DNA of 64,000 nucleotides from Sphingomonas sp. QA11. GTDB lineage: Bacteria; Pseudomonadota; Alphaproteobacteria; Sphingomonadales; Sphingomonadaceae. The DNA is taken from the NCBI RefSeq assembly GCF_028473665.1, contig NZ_CP098774.1:1488001-1552000 (forward strand), read 5' to 3'. The position numbers were made by a program, and so were the translations under genes. Shown piece by piece: positions 62,180 to 64,000 of the stretch (position 1 is the stretch's first letter; the number at the start of each line of letters is the position of its first letter). The notes below the pieces were generated by a model, which worked only from the letters and a program-made list of their open reading frames with translations, made no database searches and had not been told where the DNA came from.

Positions 62180-64000
62180 GCCCCGCGTCCCGAGTTTCCT
62201 GCACCGCTCGGCGTCAGTGCCAGTTGCAGATCGATGAGCAGGTCGAGCAACCGCGAACGGTCTGCAATCGCGCTGTCCTGGATCCGCGCCATCAAGCTAT
62301 CGGCGCGTTGCTCCAGATCGACGGTGTCGGCAGGTTTCGTCCAGCTTCCCGTGCCGAAGCGGACGGCGATCGCCGAAAGAAAGTCACTCGCGTCGTCGGC
62401 AATCTCGCCTTCTCCGCTGCGGAGCGCCTTACGGAGCTGACCGGCGGCGTGACCCAGGCTGAGATGGTGCAGCGTCTCGTCGAGGATATCCGGTGCCGCG
62501 CGTTGGGACAGTTGCAGCCTGGGAAGCAGCAGCGCCGTCCTGTCGATCATGAGGCTCGTCCAGCGCGCTTCGTCGGAGCCGCCGGCCAGGGCTCGCCGCC
62601 TGACATCCCTGCGGCTCAGGCGAAGCAGCCGATTGATCGCCACGTCGACCGGTACCGTCTGGAACAGGGTCATGCTGACCAGCGAGAAACCTATGCCCGC
62701 AAACAGCGCGAGGACGCTGTTGAGCGATTCGGCGAAGTCGCCGCCATATCTGGCGCCCAGTCCGGCGAGGATCGGGATGGTGAGCGTGACGCCGAGCGCC
62801 TTGAACGTCGTCTGCGGACGCGCCTGAAGCGATCCTGCCCATAGGAAGGCGGGCGCAAGAACCGCCACGAGCACCACGAAGTCAGTCACCCGGGGAAGGA
62901 TCACAAAACTATAGGCGAGGCTGATTGCCACCCCATGGATCGAGCCGACCAGATATTTGCGGACATTCGGCGCTGGCGTGTCGACATTGCCGAACAACGC
63001 GCAGCTTACGCCAAGGATCGAGACAGCAAGCCCGCCGTCCGGCCAGGCCGACCAGATCCAGAAGCCGCAGCCGAGAATGATCCCCAGGGCGGCGCCCAAG
63101 GCAGCCCGCGCCGCCATCGGCGGATCGCGGTGATGGACATAGCCCCTTGCGGCGGACCCCGGCCACTGGAGCGATGCCGCATCGCGTGTCCGTCCGGGCG
63201 TCGCGATGTTCCGCGCGAGCTGATCGCAGTCGTACAGAAGACCGGTCATCTCGGCGAGACGGCCCGCGAGATTGGCGACGAGTCTTTCGCCCGGCTCCGC
63301 TTTGTCTTCACTCGTACGTGCTTGGAGCAACCGCGCGCGGCCGATGAGGTCGAGCGCGAGACCGTCCCGCTCGGCCGCGCCGGCCATGTCGATCCAGGAT
63401 CGAACGTCGTCCAGCAAGGCGGTCAATTCGGCGCGCGCGTTTTCGTCGCCAACTGCTTCGATCCGCTCCTCGATTTCGGTCGCAAGCAGAAGCAGCCGGG
63501 CAAGACGGTCATGGATGAGCCGCAGCTTCCCGGCGTGCGGCGTAAACGGGGCCGGATCATAGGGAAGGTGCGCTGCAAGACCTTGCAGCGCGAGAAGATC
63601 CGCTGCGAGCTGAAAGCGATCGTGACGGGATGCCCTGGACGGCATGCCGTCCAGGGCATCCCGGGCCAGCCGTCGCGCGTCGCGTAGCGTTGCCGACAGT
63701 TTGTCGAGAAACGCGCCGCTACTATGCTTGGGGAGGACCAGGCGATGCACCAGCACCGCACAGAGGATCCCAAGTGATATCTCCTGTACCCGCAGCGACG
63801 CGGTGTCGAACACCGCGCCGGGATCTGCCACGCTGGGGAAGCCGATCAGGCTCGTGGTGTACCCTGCCAGGACGAACGCGTAGGCGCGTGGCGTACGATC
63901 GAGCAGCGAGAAAAAGAGGCAGAGCCCGATCCAGCCTGCAAGGACGACGCTGCACGCCATCGGACTGTTCACGAAGGTCGGTACGATCGCCACCGTCGCG
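62176..64000 (-). CDS. FUSC-family efflux transporter, N-terminus cut by window edge
   Basis: The frame is open to base 64000, so the start is outside; about 607 residues are present. It has an N-terminal bundle of TM helices (AYAFVLAGYTTSLIGFPSV), a large cytoplasmic helical region (about 110-260), and a second TM bundle (about 290-440) before another soluble part. FUSC proteins (AaeB, fusaric-acid and aromatic-acid pumps) expel aromatic carboxylates with HlyD and NodT partners. It is the first gene of the operon; regulation and start cannot be seen here. Confidence 0.9.
   Translation of the reverse strand, partial: ATVAIVPTFVNSPMACSVVLAGWIGLCLFFSLLDRTPRAYAFVLAGYTTSLIGFPSVADPGAVFDTASLRVQEISLGILCAVLVHRLVLPKHSSGAFLDKLSATLRDARRLARDALDGMPSRASRHDRFQLAADLLALQGLAAHLPYDPAPFTPHAGKLRLIHDRLARLLLLATEIEERIEAVGDENARAELTALLDDVRSWIDMAGAAERDGLALDLIGRARLLQARTSEDKAEPGERLVANLAGRLAEMTGLLYDCDQLARNIATPGRTRDAASLQWPGSAARGYVHHRDPPMAARAALGAALGIILGCGFWIWSAWPDGGLAVSILGVSCALFGNVDTPAPNVRKYLVGSIHGVAISLAYSFVILPRVTDFVVLVAVLAPAFLWAGSLQARPQTTFKALGVTLTIPILAGLGARYGGDFAESLNSVLALFAGIGFSLVSMTLFQTVPVDVAINRLLRLSRRDVRRRALAGGSDEARWTSLMIDRTALLLPRLQLSQRAAPDILDETLHHLSLGHAAGQLRKALRSGEGEIADDASDFLSAIAVRFGTGSWTKPADTVDLEQRADSLMARIQDSAIADRSRLLDLLIDLQLALTPSGAGNSGRGA

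Overview
The window looks like chromosomal DNA of a sphingomonad (Alphaproteobacteria, Sphingomonas-like). Support comes from the high GC content, the family content (GH95, a FucP-type transporter, a NodT-type lipoprotein, FUSC/DUF1656 and Flp pilins) and compact housekeeping blocks with ATGA and TTGA overlaps: radA, cvpA/Fe-S scaffold/Kef antiporter/dgkA, and aroK-aroB next to xerD-accA. The genus is inferred, since no rRNA or marker comparison could be run.

Layout. Bases 1-9.4 kb are an accessory, mostly catabolic and regulatory stretch: a Tat-exported amidohydrolase cut by the left edge, a XapX protein, two small hydrolases, an orphan NarL-type regulator, a free-standing M17 N-terminal domain, AraC and LysR regulators, and two pirins. 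An OsmC-like gene is cut off at 9.41 kb, and a decayed 509-bp IS5-family element with CTAG flanks lies at 9.68-10.19 kb. A two-component pair follows at 10.4-12.5 kb.

12.6-27.7 kb is a carbohydrate-utilisation locus centred on L-fucose: a GH95 alpha-L-fucosidase, a GH3 enzyme with PA14 insert, an L-fuconolactonase-type amidohydrolase, an IclR regulator, a FucP-type symporter, an aldo/keto reductase, a zinc dehydrogenase, two secreted esterases and a GH27 alpha-galactosidase. This gene set would suit side-chain removal from fucosylated, acetylated plant polysaccharide, followed by uptake and oxidation of fucose. The lactonase gene has an in-frame TAA at codon 17. No TonB-dependent receptor and no later fuconate-pathway enzymes lie in the window.

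28-53.9 kb is largely core genome: tRNA-Thr(TGT), rarA, a PadR regulator, a glycosyltransferase, a Nu-type GST, radA, cvpA, a NifU/IscU-like scaffold, a Kef-type antiporter, dgkA, aroB, aroK, an uncharacterised 45-aa membrane protein plus 601-aa exported protein, xerD, accA, two Flp pilins, mutT, a PhzF-family gene with a frameshift near its 3' end, an EamA transporter divergent from a MocR-type regulator, and an SDR/membrane-protein pair divergent from a TetR gene.

53.9-64 kb is surface and efflux DNA. An AT-rich 570-bp leader precedes a 1487-aa trimeric autotransporter adhesin built from near-identical repeats. After a small unknown gene comes a four-gene efflux operon on the minus strand (FUSC, DUF1656, HlyD, NodT), whose first gene runs off the right edge.

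I found no CRISPR array, phage or clearly new multigene system. The least explained items are the 45-aa/601-aa pair beside aroK, the solo M17 N-terminal domain, the adhesin repeat block, the broken lactonase and the phzF frameshift.
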